DNA of 64,000 nt from Nitrospira sp. (GCA_030692565.1 JAUYAO010000050.1:39262-103261); one strand, 5' to 3'; counted from the first letter of the stretch, positions 7,574-16,813 are shown. The notes: generated by a model from the sequence alone, not told the origin. Made by a program: numbers and translations.

Positions 7574-10375
7574 ATGGGCCCTGTCGGCATGCTCCGCTAT
7601 CGCTATCAACGAATTCTGGTATTGGCGCTCACTGGTCTCCTGAGCGTCTATCTCCTGGCTCCCTTACTGGTGTCTTACGGAGTGACGCAGTGGCTGAGTC
7701 GCCAGGGGTATCGGAATGTCATTGTGCAGTTGGGATATCCCGGATGGCAGGAGCTCTCGATTCCTGTCGTGTCGTTTCAGCTGGATCTGGGCGATGAAGT
7801 CTTGATGGTGTCTGTGACCAACGTTCAGGTCGAGTATCAACTTCCTGATCTCTTGCACGGCCGAGTCTCGCGGGTGGTGCTGCCCTATTTGGCCATTCAG
7901 ATGCTCAACAATCAGGACCCGTCTTCCACTGGCGTACCCGTCGACGCAACTGTGTTGGAAGAAGGACGCGGATCCCCATGGAATGTGCTCACGGCCGGTG
8001 ATCTGCTGCGACGGATCCCGGTGTTGCCCTTCGAGCATGTGGAGCTGAGCCAGGTGACGGTATTTCGTGAGCAGGCGACAGGTCCGCTTCGCAGAGTGGC
8101 GATTCAGGGTGTGATCGAACAGCGGGATGGTGAGCTCGGGGGCCGCTTGTCGTTTCAGGGGCGGGAGACGGCGTCGTACATCCTTTCTCTGACAGGTCAT
8201 TCAGCGACGACGTGGGCGGCGACGTTGGTGTCGCAACGGCCGCAGGCCGCCCCGATTCTTACCTGGCAGTCGACGGCGCAGGCGCGCGATGGGCAGGTGC
8301 AGGTTGAGGGGAAATTAGAGATCAATGTTCGGGAGCTCGCTCCGTTCATTGCCTTGGCCGTTCCGATCGGACCGGAGCTGAGCCAAGTGTCAGGGCACGT
8401 GTCCGTCGCATGGACGGGCATGGCTCCGTCCAGCGCGGCACTGAGTGCGCTTCGCGAAAGCCCGGAATCACTATTCCAAGGATCGTTTCAGGCCACCGTG
8501 ACGTTGCCGGCGTTGAAAGGCGTGGCCAAGCAGATTGCCCTGTCTTCGTCCGGGAATTTCTCTGGATCCCCGGCGCGACTGGGATGGACGATTGATCCCG
8601 GTGTGTTGGGAACGGCGACGGTGAATATGCAGCCTCGCTTTGTGCCGGATGCGGTCAGGTCGTTGTTGCCGCGGGGCGATCAGCCGATTCGTGTCGAACA
8701 GCGCCAGCCGCTTCAGGGGATACTCTATTGGGCAGAATCGCCGATCCGTCTGACGGTGGATGGTCCGGTCCATGTGAGTTATGGGGCGGCGACGGGGCCG
8801 CTGGTGGTCGAAGTGGATGCCGTTCACGCAGATTTGGTCGGTCAAGATCTCGTGTCGGCCGAAGGGGAGTTCCATCTGCGAGGGCTGGTGCCGCCCAGCT
8901 TGACCGCGGGGGTCTCTGTGCGAGAAGTTCGGGGCGATCTTTGGGGACGCGTGGTGCTCAAGCAGCGCGTGGTTAACGGTACCTTGCATGTGCCCTCCAT
9001 GATGACCGTGAAACAGTTTCAACAGGGACGTGTGGCGATGTCGTCCGCGACCATTGAGGTGGTTGCACCGATTCCGGTCCGTTGCGCGCTGGAATCCGGA
9101 CAATGCACGGCCGGTCCGGGAACGCTCCGGATCGGCGCGCAGGGGATTCGTTCGGCCGGATACGACGTCACGCTGGCAGAGGGGACCGTGACGCTCGAGA
9201 GCGCCGAATCCGTAGGGAGTTCGTGGACAGCCCAAGGCGGTATCAACCTGGTCGGGGTGCGAATCGAGCCGCTACCAGTGACGCTTCCGCCGTCTGCGTG
9301 GCAGGTGAAGTTTGCCGCGAATCAGGCCGGGTTCAAGGCCGATGTGCGGGGAGACCTCCCTGGTCGAGAGAGTGTCGTCACCGCAACGGTGGCCCAATCA
9401 TATGGGCGGGATGGATCGGCGCGACTGGTGCTCGGGCCCCTCCGGTTCGACTCAGAGGCGAATCGTTTGCAGAAGTGGCTGCCCGGTCTGCCTGCTTCAT
9501 TCGATCTCACCGACGGTCGGATCACGGCGAGTACGGATCTTGTGTGGACCCCCAGTCGATCGAAGGACTCATCATCGGTCGTCTCCCAGTCCGGCAAGAT
9601 CAAGATTCAGGCGGATCAGCTGTCCGCAGCTGTTCGGGGGATGGCGATTCAGGGGATCAACACGACCTTGGATTTTGATCTCCAGGGTTTTGAACAGGTG
9701 CGATCGAGTCAGCCGGCAGTGGTGACCGCGGCGGCTATTCAGACGGGGGTGGCGCTGACGAATGTGTCCGTGACAGCCGATCTGCAGTGGGTACTGTCAG
9801 ACCCTTGGCCGGTGCTCGATCTCAAGGATATTCAGGCGGGTCTTTTCGGAGGATCTGTGACGAGTCCCGGTCTTCGTCTCGCCCCGGCTACGATGCCCCA
9901 CCGACTCGTGTTGTCACTGCGGCGCTGTGATCTGGCGAAGCTCTTGAGTCTTGAACAGCAAAAGGGATTGCAGGGAACAGGCCTGTTGAGCGGGGCCATC
10001 CCGCTCACGGTGACGGCGAAAGGGGTGAGTGTCAAGGATGGAACGGTGGAGGCAGAAGCGCCAGGCGGGGTGATTCGCTACCAACCCTCCCCGGAGTCCG
10101 CGGCCCTCCTGACGGACGCCGATTCGAATGTGAAGCTGGTGGCACAGGCGCTCAGCAACTTTCAGTATACGGTGTTGAAAGCCGGGGTGCAGTACGCTGA
10201 AGATGGAGTCATGCAATTGGCCGTGCGATTGGAGGGGAGAAATCCGGACATGAAGAAGAGCCCGCCCATCCATTTCAATGTGAATGTTCAGGAAAATATT
10301 CCCGCGCTCTTGCAAAGTCTCCGCCTGGTGCAGGATATTGAAGAATCGCTTCAAGGCAAGATGCAACGACGATGA
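7574..10375 (+). CDS. ydbH: YdbH-family AsmA-like intermembrane lipid-transport protein
   Basis: The 933-residue protein has one N-terminal membrane helix (about 9-35) followed by a long beta-rich periplasmic region, as in the AsmA-like bridge protein YdbH. Two features support the call: the C-terminal segment GVSVKDGTVEAEAPGGVIRY with a final LRLVQDIEESLQGK helix, and the two following genes, which match YnbE and YdbL. In Escherichia coli YdbH and YnbE form a bridge between the inner and outer membranes and contribute to phospholipid transport; the same role is inferred here. The start could be ATG 7574 or 7589; the AGAGAGG at about 7566 fits neither spacing well. Confidence 0.8.
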   Translation: MGPVGMLRYRYQRILVLALTGLLSVYLLAPLLVSYGVTQWLSRQGYRNVIVQLGYPGWQELSIPVVSFQLDLGDEVLMVSVTNVQVEYQLPDLLHGRVSRVVLPYLAIQMLNNQDPSSTGVPVDATVLEEGRGSPWNVLTAGDLLRRIPVLPFEHVELSQVTVFREQATGPLRRVAIQGVIEQRDGELGGRLSFQGRETASYILSLTGHSATTWAATLVSQRPQAAPILTWQSTAQARDGQVQVEGKLEINVRELAPFIALAVPIGPELSQVSGHVSVAWTGMAPSSAALSALRESPESLFQGSFQATVTLPALKGVAKQIALSSSGNFSGSPARLGWTIDPGVLGTATVNMQPRFVPDAVRSLLPRGDQPIRVEQRQPLQGILYWAESPIRLTVDGPVHVSYGAATGPLVVEVDAVHADLVGQDLVSAEGEFHLRGLVPPSLTAGVSVREVRGDLWGRVVLKQRVVNGTLHVPSMMTVKQFQQGRVAMSSATIEVVAPIPVRCALESGQCTAGPGTLRIGAQGIRSAGYDVTLAEGTVTLESAESVGSSWTAQGGINLVGVRIEPLPVTLPPSAWQVKFAANQAGFKADVRGDLPGRESVVTATVAQSYGRDGSARLVLGPLRFDSEANRLQKWLPGLPASFDLTDGRITASTDLVWTPSRSKDSSSVVSQSGKIKIQADQLSAAVRGMAIQGINTTLDFDLQGFEQVRSSQPAVVTAAAIQTGVALTNVSVTADLQWVLSDPWPVLDLKDIQAGLFGGSVTSPGLRLAPATMPHRLVLSLRRCDLAKLLSLEQQKGLQGTGLLSGAIPLTVTAKGVSVKDGTVEAEAPGGVIRYQPSPESAALLTDADSNVKLVAQALSNFQYTVLKAGVQYAEDGVMQLAVRLEGRNPDMKKSPPIHFNVNVQENIPALLQSLRLVQDIEESLQGKMQRR

Positions 10376-10392
10376 CGAGGCAGGGGGATATC

Positions 10393-10590
10393 ATGAGACG
10401 ATGTGGGGTAAGACTTGCGATGGGGCTTTGGCTTCTGTGGGGGATGGCCGGCTGTACGCCCCGTGTAGAGGTGGCCGCACCAGAGAAGCCGATTACCATC
10501 AATTTGAATGTGAAGATCGATCATGAGATCCGAGTGAAGGTCGATAAGGATCTTGATCAGGTCCTGTCTAACAACAGCGGACTGTTTTAA
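10393..10590 (+). CDS. ynbE: YnbE-like lipoprotein
   Basis: From the ATG at 10393, preceded by CAGGGGG, this 65-residue protein has a signal peptide with lipobox GMAGC and a mature part containing KPITINLNVKIDHEIRVKVD, the hallmark of YnbE, the outer-membrane lipoprotein partner of YdbH. The start lies 17 bp after the end of ydbH, so translation is probably coupled. An in-frame ATG at 10372 overlaps the ydbH stop but has a poorer ribosome-binding site. YnbE is thought to dock YdbH at the outer membrane. Confidence 0.85.
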   Translation: MRRCGVRLAMGLWLLWGMAGCTPRVEVAAPEKPITINLNVKIDHEIRVKVDKDLDQVLSNNSGLF

Positions 10591-10611
10591 CGATCGGCAA
10601 AGGAGATGAGG

Positions 10612-10947
10612 ATGGCCCGCATACGCATGATGGTTGGTGTGGTTCTCGTGGCGCTCTGTGTGGGGATCAGCCTTCCCGCCTGGGCCTTGTCGCTGGAGGA
10701 GGCGAAAGCCAAGGGGCAGGTAGGAGAAAAGGCCAACGGGTACTTGGGTGCGGTGACCGGAGGGAACGCCGAAGTGCAGGCGCTGGTCAGCGACATCAAT
10801 CAGAAGCGGAAGCAGGCCTACGAAGAGATTGCGAGACGCAATGGTACCAGTGTGAATTCCGTCGAGACCCTGGCTGGAGAGAAGGCCATTCAGAATACGA
10901 AGCCCGGGAATATGGTTGAGGGGCCCGGCGGCTGGATAAAGAAATAA
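10612..10947 (+). CDS. ydbL: YdbL family (DUF1318) periplasmic protein
   Basis: The 111-residue protein carries a signal peptide ending AWA and the YdbL/DUF1318 pattern: LSLEEAKAKGQVGEKANGYL, a QALVSDINQKRKQAYEEIA helix, and a late AGEKAIQNTKPG segment. It is the third gene of the ydbH-ynbE-ydbL set and modulates the YdbH-YnbE bridge in enterobacteria. AGGAG at 10601-10605 is 6 bp from the ATG at 10612; the ATG at 10606 directly abuts it and is less likely. Confidence 0.88.
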   Translation: MARIRMMVGVVLVALCVGISLPAWALSLEEAKAKGQVGEKANGYLGAVTGGNAEVQALVSDINQKRKQAYEEIARRNGTSVNSVETLAGEKAIQNTKPGNMVEGPGGWIKK

Positions 10948-10951
10948 TCAG

Positions 10952-11596
10952 CTATCCGTAGCGATCGTTCTTCCACGGCAGCGCGGTATTGGAGTAGCCC
11001 CGCACTTCCCAGAATCCCTTTTCATCCTTATCTGAAAATGTGATCTCCTTGATCCACTTTGCGCCTTTCCAAGCGTAGCGCTTCGGGACAATGACACGGA
11101 CCGGGCCCCCATGCTCCTTGGTGAGCGGTTTCTCGTTCCACTTATACGTCAGTAGCACGTCGGCATCGTCGCAGACGTCGATCGGCAGATTCGTGGTGTA
11201 GTCATCGTACGATTTGAAGAGGACGAATTTGGCGAGCGACAGCGGTTTCACGACGGAGATGATCTGCCGGAAGCTCACGCCTTCCCAGTCGTTGTCGTAC
11301 CGGCTCCAGGAGGTGACACAGTGAAAATCCGAACGGTCTTGGATATGGGGCTGTTGGAGAAACTGTTCCCACGTCCAGGTGACCGGAGTCGTGACAAACC
11401 CGCCGATGGTCAATGTCCATTCTTGGAGGGGAATGTCCGGTTTGAATCCGAGGTCCAGCACCGGAAAGGTTTCGACGAGATGTTGTCCCGGAGGAAGCCG
11501 GTCGTCGCCTTCATAGAAGACCTCACGTTCTTCGCCTCCGCGCCGGGCTTTCGCCCACTGCTCTTTGGATTGTGTTAACCGAGAATCATCGTCCAT
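10952..11596 (-). CDS. Cytoplasmic sulfite-oxidase-like molybdopterin oxidoreductase
   Basis: The 214-residue protein is a single sulfite-oxidase-fold molybdopterin domain. Cys93 in DFHCVTSWSRYDNDWEGV is the expected molybdenum ligand, and the GPVRVIVPKRYAWKGAKW segment near the C-terminus is also typical. It lacks a Tat or Sec signal, a dimerisation domain and a haem domain, so it resembles the short stand-alone family of unknown substrate rather than periplasmic MsrP. It is convergent with ydbL with a gap of only 4 bp, so no terminator fits between them. Confidence 0.85.
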   Translation of the reverse strand: MDDDSRLTQSKEQWAKARRGGEEREVFYEGDDRLPPGQHLVETFPVLDLGFKPDIPLQEWTLTIGGFVTTPVTWTWEQFLQQPHIQDRSDFHCVTSWSRYDNDWEGVSFRQIISVVKPLSLAKFVLFKSYDDYTTNLPIDVCDDADVLLTYKWNEKPLTKEHGGPVRVIVPKRYAWKGAKWIKEITFSDKDEKGFWEVRGYSNTALPWKNDRYG

Positions 11597-11766
11597 CGTC
11601 TGGCCTCCAGTCGAAGGGTACGGGAATCAGGCCTCTTTTGACAAGTCGCCCTGATTGATCCGCTGTGCTCGACCATCTCACAGACGTTGAATTTCCTTCT
11701 CGAATCAATGGCCTGGGGGCACAATAGGGCCTGCTACACTTGTATGCCTCTATGAGATCCCGTCCT

Positions 11767-12333
11767 ATGCGCAAAGTTCTTGTGAGACGATATCGCCCTG
11801 CCGCTGGCTTGGCCGTGCTCGTGGTCGTCCTGGTGTCGGCCTTGGCGGCGGAGGGGAGCGTTGCCTGGACTGAGCGTAAGGCTTCAGTGGAACAGGGAGG
11901 AGTTGCCAGCAATCGCGCGGCTGTCAGCCGGCAGACATCGCGCTCGTCTGCCCCGGTACAAAAGGATGTGGGGATTTCCAAGAAACAGCGCATCAGGAAG
12001 GGTCCTGCCCTGGAAAAGGGCAAGGGGCCGACAAAGGAACAGTCTGTCCGCCGCGCGCCTCGCCGTGCGCGAGCAACCACACAACTGAGGCCTCAGGCCA
12101 CGCTTACGCCGAAGCCTGACGTGTCCTATCATGGGATGCTTCAGCAGCCGCAGCGGTATACCCCGCATTACGAGCATGGCAAGGGAGGAGTTCCAAACCC
12201 GCATGCCGGCGCGCTGCTCCACGAGCATTTCCAGGAACTCGACAAGAATCGAGACGGCTCGATCGATCCGTTTGAGCGGGCCTTGGGCCGGCTCGATCTT
12301 GAGCGCGACCTCGCTGATCATCAGTGGCCGTAG
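11767..12333 (+). CDS. Secreted basic protein with EF-hand
   Basis: The protein has a basic N-terminus and a long hydrophobic stretch (AAGLAVLVVVLVSALAAEG) that is either a signal peptide or an anchor. A Lys/Arg/Pro-rich linker follows, then near the C-terminus a calcium-binding EF-hand loop DKNRDGSIDPFE in a LLHEHFQELDKN context. It probably acts in the envelope and binds calcium; a partner is not evident. The start could also be ATG 11752; a TACACT -10-like hexamer at 11735 makes a start further upstream unlikely. Confidence 0.65.
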   Translation: MRKVLVRRYRPAAGLAVLVVVLVSALAAEGSVAWTERKASVEQGGVASNRAAVSRQTSRSSAPVQKDVGISKKQRIRKGPALEKGKGPTKEQSVRRAPRRARATTQLRPQATLTPKPDVSYHGMLQQPQRYTPHYEHGKGGVPNPHAGALLHEHFQELDKNRDGSIDPFERALGRLDLERDLADHQWP

Positions 12334-12422
12334 ATCAGTCAGGCTGTCGATGCTTCAGGAAAATCTTCCTCCCGCCGATAGAGGCACTAGGTATGCGTAG
12401 TAGGCATGATAGGGAGGGGTGG

Positions 12423-12659
12423 ATGCGGATTGGACTCTGTGTGGCGTTGCTTATCAGTTTCGGGTGTGCCGGAACTCCCCCTCCTTCGACCAACAACCTG
12501 GCGGAGACCTCTCGCCAGGATTCGTGCGCCTCTCGCCTGCAACAGTCTGACCGTGGCGATATCCGTGGGCGTTCCTGCCACGATCAACATGCCTGGTGGA
12601 ATGACGTCGGTAACGCGCTGAGTGGTGCCGCCACGGCGGTTCGACTCCCACGCCCGTAG
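12423..12659 (+). CDS. Small putative lipoprotein
   Basis: The ATG at 12423 follows a purine-rich GGGAGGGGTGG and opens a 78-residue frame with a signal peptide and lipobox LISFGC. The mature part is hydrophilic, with further Cys residues and no recognised family. It follows the EF-hand gene by 90 bp. The call rests on the lipobox and ribosome-binding site; the mature sequence itself is not convincing, so it may be a chance frame. Confidence 0.5.
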   Translation: MRIGLCVALLISFGCAGTPPPSTNNLAETSRQDSCASRLQQSDRGDIRGRSCHDQHAWWNDVGNALSGAATAVRLPRP

Positions 12660-12892
12660 ATTTGCACGCAGAACCGGCCGGTCAGGCCAGACCCCTTCCC
12701 CTGAGCAGGCTCCTCTGACTTTGGTCCGTTGTCCTCATTCTGTTTCAGCCATCCACATCCAGATACCAACCCCGTCCGTACCTCTTCATAGCGATCATGT
12801 GCGGCTTGGTCTGCGCCCCTCTTGTAAGAAACCGGCGGCGGCGTCGACTATACGGGCAGGTTGTTCCATTGACAGACCTGAGAGGAGTCCCC

Positions 12893-13630
12893 ATGATACT
12901 CCACGAAGCCGCTATGACGAGCCAAGCGCCGACGACCAATCCATCCCAGCAATCAAACGGAAGCAAGTTCGCCATGATGGCAGGTATCGTCGTGGCTATC
13001 GGACTATTTTTCTACTTCGACCTGGGAAGGGTTCTGTCTCTGGACGCCTTGAAAAGTAATCGAGACCACTTGCTGGCCTTCACCGAGGCGAATTATGCGA
13101 CGGCGGTCGGTCTTTTCATCCTTGCCTACATCGTGGTGGCGGGCTTGTCCCTGCCGGGTGCGGTCATTCTGACGCTGGCCGGAGGATTTCTGTTTGGTAG
13201 TATCCTGGGCACCCTCTTTGTGAATCTTGGCGCGACGACCGGGGCGACGCTGGCCTTCCTAACGGCGCGCTATCTGTTGCGCGACTGGGTGGAGCAGAAG
13301 TTCGGGAAGTGGCTGGGACCCGTTCAGCAGGGCTTTACCAACAATGCGTTCAGTTATCTGATGACCTTGCGCCTAATTCCCTTGTTCCCGTTCTTCGTAG
13401 TGAATTTGGTCTCCGGCCTCACCCGTATGAACGTGGGAACCTATGTTGCGGCAACGGCGCTGGGTATTATTCCGGGTTCGTTCGTCTATGCCTACGCCGG
13501 CCGGCAGTTGGGAACGATCAACTCGTTGAAGGAAATCGCCTCGCCGAATGTCATTGGGGCCTTTGTGCTGTTGGGGCTGTTGGCCCTCATTCCGACGGTC
13601 TATAAGAAATTTAGAGGAGCGCGCGGATGA
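12893..13630 (+). CDS. TVP38/TMEM64 family membrane protein
   Basis: The ATG at 12893 has AGGAG at 12883-12887 and gives 245 residues. After a polar N-terminus come a first helix near residue 30 and several more, including the VTT/SNARE-associated signature region: FLFGSILGTLFVNLGATTGATLAFLTARY, then LRLIPLFPFFVVNLVSGL and GIIPGSFVYAYAGRQLG. The family (DedA superfamily) is linked to lipid scrambling or ion-coupled transport; the substrate here is unknown. The stop overlaps the start of the next flavoprotein gene by 4 bp, a pairing seen in many bacteria. Confidence 0.9.
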   Translation: MILHEAAMTSQAPTTNPSQQSNGSKFAMMAGIVVAIGLFFYFDLGRVLSLDALKSNRDHLLAFTEANYATAVGLFILAYIVVAGLSLPGAVILTLAGGFLFGSILGTLFVNLGATTGATLAFLTARYLLRDWVEQKFGKWLGPVQQGFTNNAFSYLMTLRLIPLFPFFVVNLVSGLTRMNVGTYVAATALGIIPGSFVYAYAGRQLGTINSLKEIASPNVIGAFVLLGLLALIPTVYKKFRGARG

Positions 13631-15180
13631 GCCAGCAAGATGAGAGCCTGATGCTGCCGGACGATGAGCATAATCAGCGGCTTGTCGCCAATGTGCATCC
13701 TGCTGACTGGGTCAATCCGGAGCCGCCCGGTCGCTACAACATGGTAGTCATCGGGGCTGGGACAGCCGGCTTAATCACGGCTGTCATCGCCGCGAGCTTG
13801 GGCGCGAAGGTCGCGCTGATCGAAAAGCATCTGATGGGCGGCGACTGCCTGAATGTTGGCTGTGTGCCGTCAAAGGGAGTGATTCGCGCTGCGCGGGCCT
13901 GGGCCGACCTCCGCAATGCCGCTGAATTCGGCCTGCACATTCCCGCCGGCGTGAAGTATGACTTTGGTGCGGCGATGGCGCGTATGCGAAAGCTACGGGC
14001 GAAGATCAGCCACAATGATTCGGCGCAACGCTATAAAAATCTAGGCGTCGATGTGTTTGTCGGCAACGCGCGGTTCGCAGGGACGGAGACGGTGACGGTC
14101 GAAGGGCCGGCCGGCAATCGCTCGCTGCAGTTTGTGAAAGCGGCGATTTGCACCGGCGCGCGCGCTTCCGCGCCACAGATTCCCGGGCTGCAAGAGGCGG
14201 GTTATCTCACCAATGAAACGGTGTTTTCTCTCACGGAGTTGCCGCCACGTCTCGCGGTGATCGGCGCGGGGCCGATCGGGTGCGAGTTAGCGCAATCGTT
14301 TGCCCGGTTTGGCAGCCAGGTCTCTTTGATCGAAACCCAGCACGGCATTCTGCCGAATGAGGATCGAGATGCGGCGCAGATTGTTGAACCGCAGATGGTG
14401 AAGGATGGGGTGCAACTCCTTTGTTGCGGCAAAGATCTGAAGGTCAGCAGGGTGGACGGCGTGAAGCGTCTCACGGTTGATTCCCATGGCCAACAGTACG
14501 ACGTGGCGGTCGATGAAATTCTGGTAGGTGTCGGCCGCACTCCGAATGTGGAAGGGCTGGGGCTGGACGCGGTCGGGGTCGAGTTCGATAAGAATGGCGT
14601 CAAGGTGAATGGCCGGTTGCAGACCAGCAATCCACGCATCTTCGCGGCGGGTGATGTCTGTTCCCGCCACAAGTTTACCCACGCTGCCGATGCGATGGCG
14701 CAGATCGTGATCCAAAATGCCCTGTTTCCCCATCCGTTCGGTTTAGGCTATGCCAGCGTGGATTCGCTGATCATGCCCTGGTGCACGTTCACGGACCCAG
14801 AGATTGCACACGTCGGGATGTATGAGAAAGACGCGAAGGAGAAAGGTCTCGAGGTCGAAACCTATACGTTCAAGTTGGATGAAGTCGACCGTGCCATCCT
14901 TGACGGCGAAGACAAAGGATTTGCGCGGGTTCACATTCAAAAGGGTTCGGACAAGGTCCTGGGAGCGACGATTGTGGCAGCGCATGCCGGCGAGATGATC
15001 AGTGAATTCTCCGTCTTGATGAAAGCCGGACTCGGGGCCAAGACGATTGCCGGGACCATCCATCCCTATCCCACCCAGGCGGAGGTCAATAAGAAGGTGG
15101 TCAATCTCTGGCGCAAGGCGCATTTCACGCCGGCGACGAGGAATCGGCTCGTGAAACTCTTTGCCTGGATGAGGAGGTAG
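13627..15180 (+). CDS. Mercuric-reductase-like FAD-dependent disulfide oxidoreductase
   Basis: The 517-residue protein belongs to the class I pyridine nucleotide-disulfide oxidoreductases. It has an FAD motif GAGTAG at about residue 43, the redox pair CLNVGC (Cys74, Cys79), the NAD(P)H motif GAGPIGCELAQ in the middle, and the C-terminal dimer-interface HPYPTQAEV with the catalytic His. It lacks the N-terminal metal-binding domain and the C-terminal Cys pair of true MerA, so mercury reduction is not implied. Translation is coupled with the TVP38 protein; an electron-transfer role linked to that membrane protein is inference. Confidence 0.85.
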   Translation: MSQQDESLMLPDDEHNQRLVANVHPADWVNPEPPGRYNMVVIGAGTAGLITAVIAASLGAKVALIEKHLMGGDCLNVGCVPSKGVIRAARAWADLRNAAEFGLHIPAGVKYDFGAAMARMRKLRAKISHNDSAQRYKNLGVDVFVGNARFAGTETVTVEGPAGNRSLQFVKAAICTGARASAPQIPGLQEAGYLTNETVFSLTELPPRLAVIGAGPIGCELAQSFARFGSQVSLIETQHGILPNEDRDAAQIVEPQMVKDGVQLLCCGKDLKVSRVDGVKRLTVDSHGQQYDVAVDEILVGVGRTPNVEGLGLDAVGVEFDKNGVKVNGRLQTSNPRIFAAGDVCSRHKFTHAADAMAQIVIQNALFPHPFGLGYASVDSLIMPWCTFTDPEIAHVGMYEKDAKEKGLEVETYTFKLDEVDRAILDGEDKGFARVHIQKGSDKVLGATIVAAHAGEMISEFSVLMKAGLGAKTIAGTIHPYPTQAEVNKKVVNLWRKAHFTPATRNRLVKLFAWMRR

Positions 15181-15192
15181 GAGAGGAACGGC

Positions 15193-15945
15193 ATGACGGC
15201 CTTGCAGAGGGTGGTTGCGCTCACGGTTCTGATCTCAGGCAGCCTCGGTGGTCAGGTAATGTCCTGGGGGCAATCTGCGCCGGTCATCGAGGTTGGGAAG
15301 TTCTCCTCGGATCAGCCCGGGGCAGGCCTTCCTGGCGGCTGGAAGCCCCTGACGTTCAAGAAGATCCCGAAGCAGACGGAATATGTGCTGGTGAAAGATG
15401 GCGAACAGGTCGTGGTGAAGGCCACGAGTGACGCTTCAGCCTCCGGGCTGACGAAGGAAGTGGCCATCAATCCCAAAGACTATCCCATTGTCCGCTGGCG
15501 CTGGAAGGTCGAGAATCTGCTTCAGCATAGCGACGTGAGCCGGAAGGATGGGGACGATTACCCGGCCCGGCTCTATATTACGTTTGCCTATGATCCCGAC
15601 CATGTGAGCTTCGGGAGGAAGTTGAAGTACAAGGCGGGCCGGGCGCTCTTTGGCGACATTCCCATCGGCGCGTTGAACTATATCTGGGACACGAAGACGC
15701 CGGTCGGTGCGATCGTTGAAAATGCCTATACCGATTTTGCCAAAATGGTGATCGTCGAGAGTGGCACTCAGAAAGTGGGCATGTGGGTCGACGAAGAGCG
15801 GAATATTTACGAAGACTACAAGAAGGCGTTCGGGGAGGAGCCGCCGATGATTAACGGCGTCGCGATCATGAGCGATACGGATAATACCAAGGAACGCGCT
15901 ACAGCCTACTACGGTGATATCATTTTCAAAAAGGTGGCCCAATAA
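15193..15945 (+). CDS. DUF3047 family secreted protein
   Basis: The 250-residue protein has a signal peptide and then matches DUF3047: the VVKATSDASASGLTKEVAIN segment, YPIVRWRWKVENLL, an ARLYITF strand, LNYIWDTKTPVG and VIVESG, and the closing MSDTDNTKERATAYYGDI. The fold is expected to be a beta-sandwich similar to carbohydrate-binding proteins; function is unknown. It follows the flavoprotein gene by 12 bp and is the last gene of that operon. Confidence 0.85.
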   Translation: MTALQRVVALTVLISGSLGGQVMSWGQSAPVIEVGKFSSDQPGAGLPGGWKPLTFKKIPKQTEYVLVKDGEQVVVKATSDASASGLTKEVAINPKDYPIVRWRWKVENLLQHSDVSRKDGDDYPARLYITFAYDPDHVSFGRKLKYKAGRALFGDIPIGALNYIWDTKTPVGAIVENAYTDFAKMVIVESGTQKVGMWVDEERNIYEDYKKAFGEEPPMINGVAIMSDTDNTKERATAYYGDIIFKKVAQ

Positions 15946-16022
15946 ACTGCCGGTTGCCGGTCTTCCCGCCCTGTGTCTGCCTGTGCTCACGATCCCTGTT
16001 CGGGTCAACAGGCCCATTCATC

Positions 16023-16044
16023 CGTGATGCTTTTGTGACAATCG
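16023..16044 (+). promoter_or_regulatory. 11-bp direct repeats upstream of the response regulator
   Basis: CGTGATGCTTT (16023-16033) is followed directly by TGTGACAATCG (16034-16044). The GTGA cores are exactly 11 bp apart, the geometry at which PhoB/OmpR-family regulators bind. The array ends 18 bp before the start of the response-regulator gene, which suggests autoregulation. Confidence 0.6.
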
Positions 16045-16062
16045 CTTGTTATCCTGACAATC

Positions 16063-16809
16063 ATGGTAGATGGGGGACAACATAGGCAAAGTGTGAAGCC
16101 GCGAAAAATCCTCGTGATTGAAGATGACCGGGACATTGCGCGTCTCGTGGAACTCCATCTGCATGATCTGGGATATGACGTACAGGTGGCGCATGATGGT
16201 GTGTCCGGCCTCAAGCAAGCCCTCTCCAAACCCTACGATTTAATCATCCTCGATCTGATGCTTCCAGGGATCGAAGGATTGGAGGTGTGCCGAAGTCTAC
16301 GCGCCAAACCCAACTACACTCCCATCCTGATGCTGACGGCCAAGTCAACGGAGCTGGATCGTGTGCTGGGCCTGGAGGTCGGCGCAGACGATTATCTGAC
16401 CAAGCCGTTTGGTATTCGGGAACTCCTCGCCCGAGTAAAGGCGTTATTCCGCCGCATGGAGGCGCTCGGATCGCAGATGGCTTCAGGCACGCAGAACACG
16501 ATTCAAGTGGGTGATCTCGTGATTGATGCTGAAAAGCGCACGGTCACGCTTCGCGGTCAATCGGTTGACCTGACCGCCAAAGAGTTTGATCTCCTGCTTC
16601 AGTTTGCTCAGCACCCAGGCCGAGCCTATACACGCTCCCAACTCCTTGATCTGGTGTGGGGGTATGCCCACGAGGGCTACGAACACACCGTGAACTCCCA
16701 TATCAACCGGCTGAGGGCCAAGATCGAGCGCGACCCTGCCCACCCTCAGTACGTGTTGACGGTGTGGGGAATCGGCTACAGGTTTTATGAAGAGCAAGTA
16801 GAAGGCTAG
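16063..16809 (+). CDS. OmpR/PhoB-family response regulator
   Basis: The 248-residue protein has a receiver domain (about 14-130) with acidic pocket EDD, phosphoacceptor Asp64 in IILDLMLPG and Lys in TKPFG, then a winged-helix DNA-binding domain (about 150-245) with LTAKEFDLLLQFAQHPG and the C-terminal VWGIGYRF. It pairs with the histidine kinase 4 bp downstream. No ribosome-binding site precedes the ATG at 16063, while a TATCCT hexamer stands 7 bases before it, so a leaderless mRNA or a later GTG start at 16093 are both possible. The signal is unknown; phosphate is suggested by the repeats and the nearby Pit gene, but this is inference. Confidence 0.92.
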   Translation: MVDGGQHRQSVKPRKILVIEDDRDIARLVELHLHDLGYDVQVAHDGVSGLKQALSKPYDLIILDLMLPGIEGLEVCRSLRAKPNYTPILMLTAKSTELDRVLGLEVGADDYLTKPFGIRELLARVKALFRRMEALGSQMASGTQNTIQVGDLVIDAEKRTVTLRGQSVDLTAKEFDLLLQFAQHPGRAYTRSQLLDLVWGYAHEGYEHTVNSHINRLRAKIERDPAHPQYVLTVWGIGYRFYEEQVEG

Positions 16810-16813
16810 TCCG

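Noticed and set aside
12745..12975. Minus-strand frame before the TVP38 gene
   Set aside because: It overlaps the real start of the TVP38 gene, which has AGGAG at proper spacing; the 233-bp gap upstream shows no gene.
13627..15180. True mercuric reductase (mer operon)
   Set aside because: The N-terminal metal-binding domain and the C-terminal Cys pair are missing and no mer genes are nearby.
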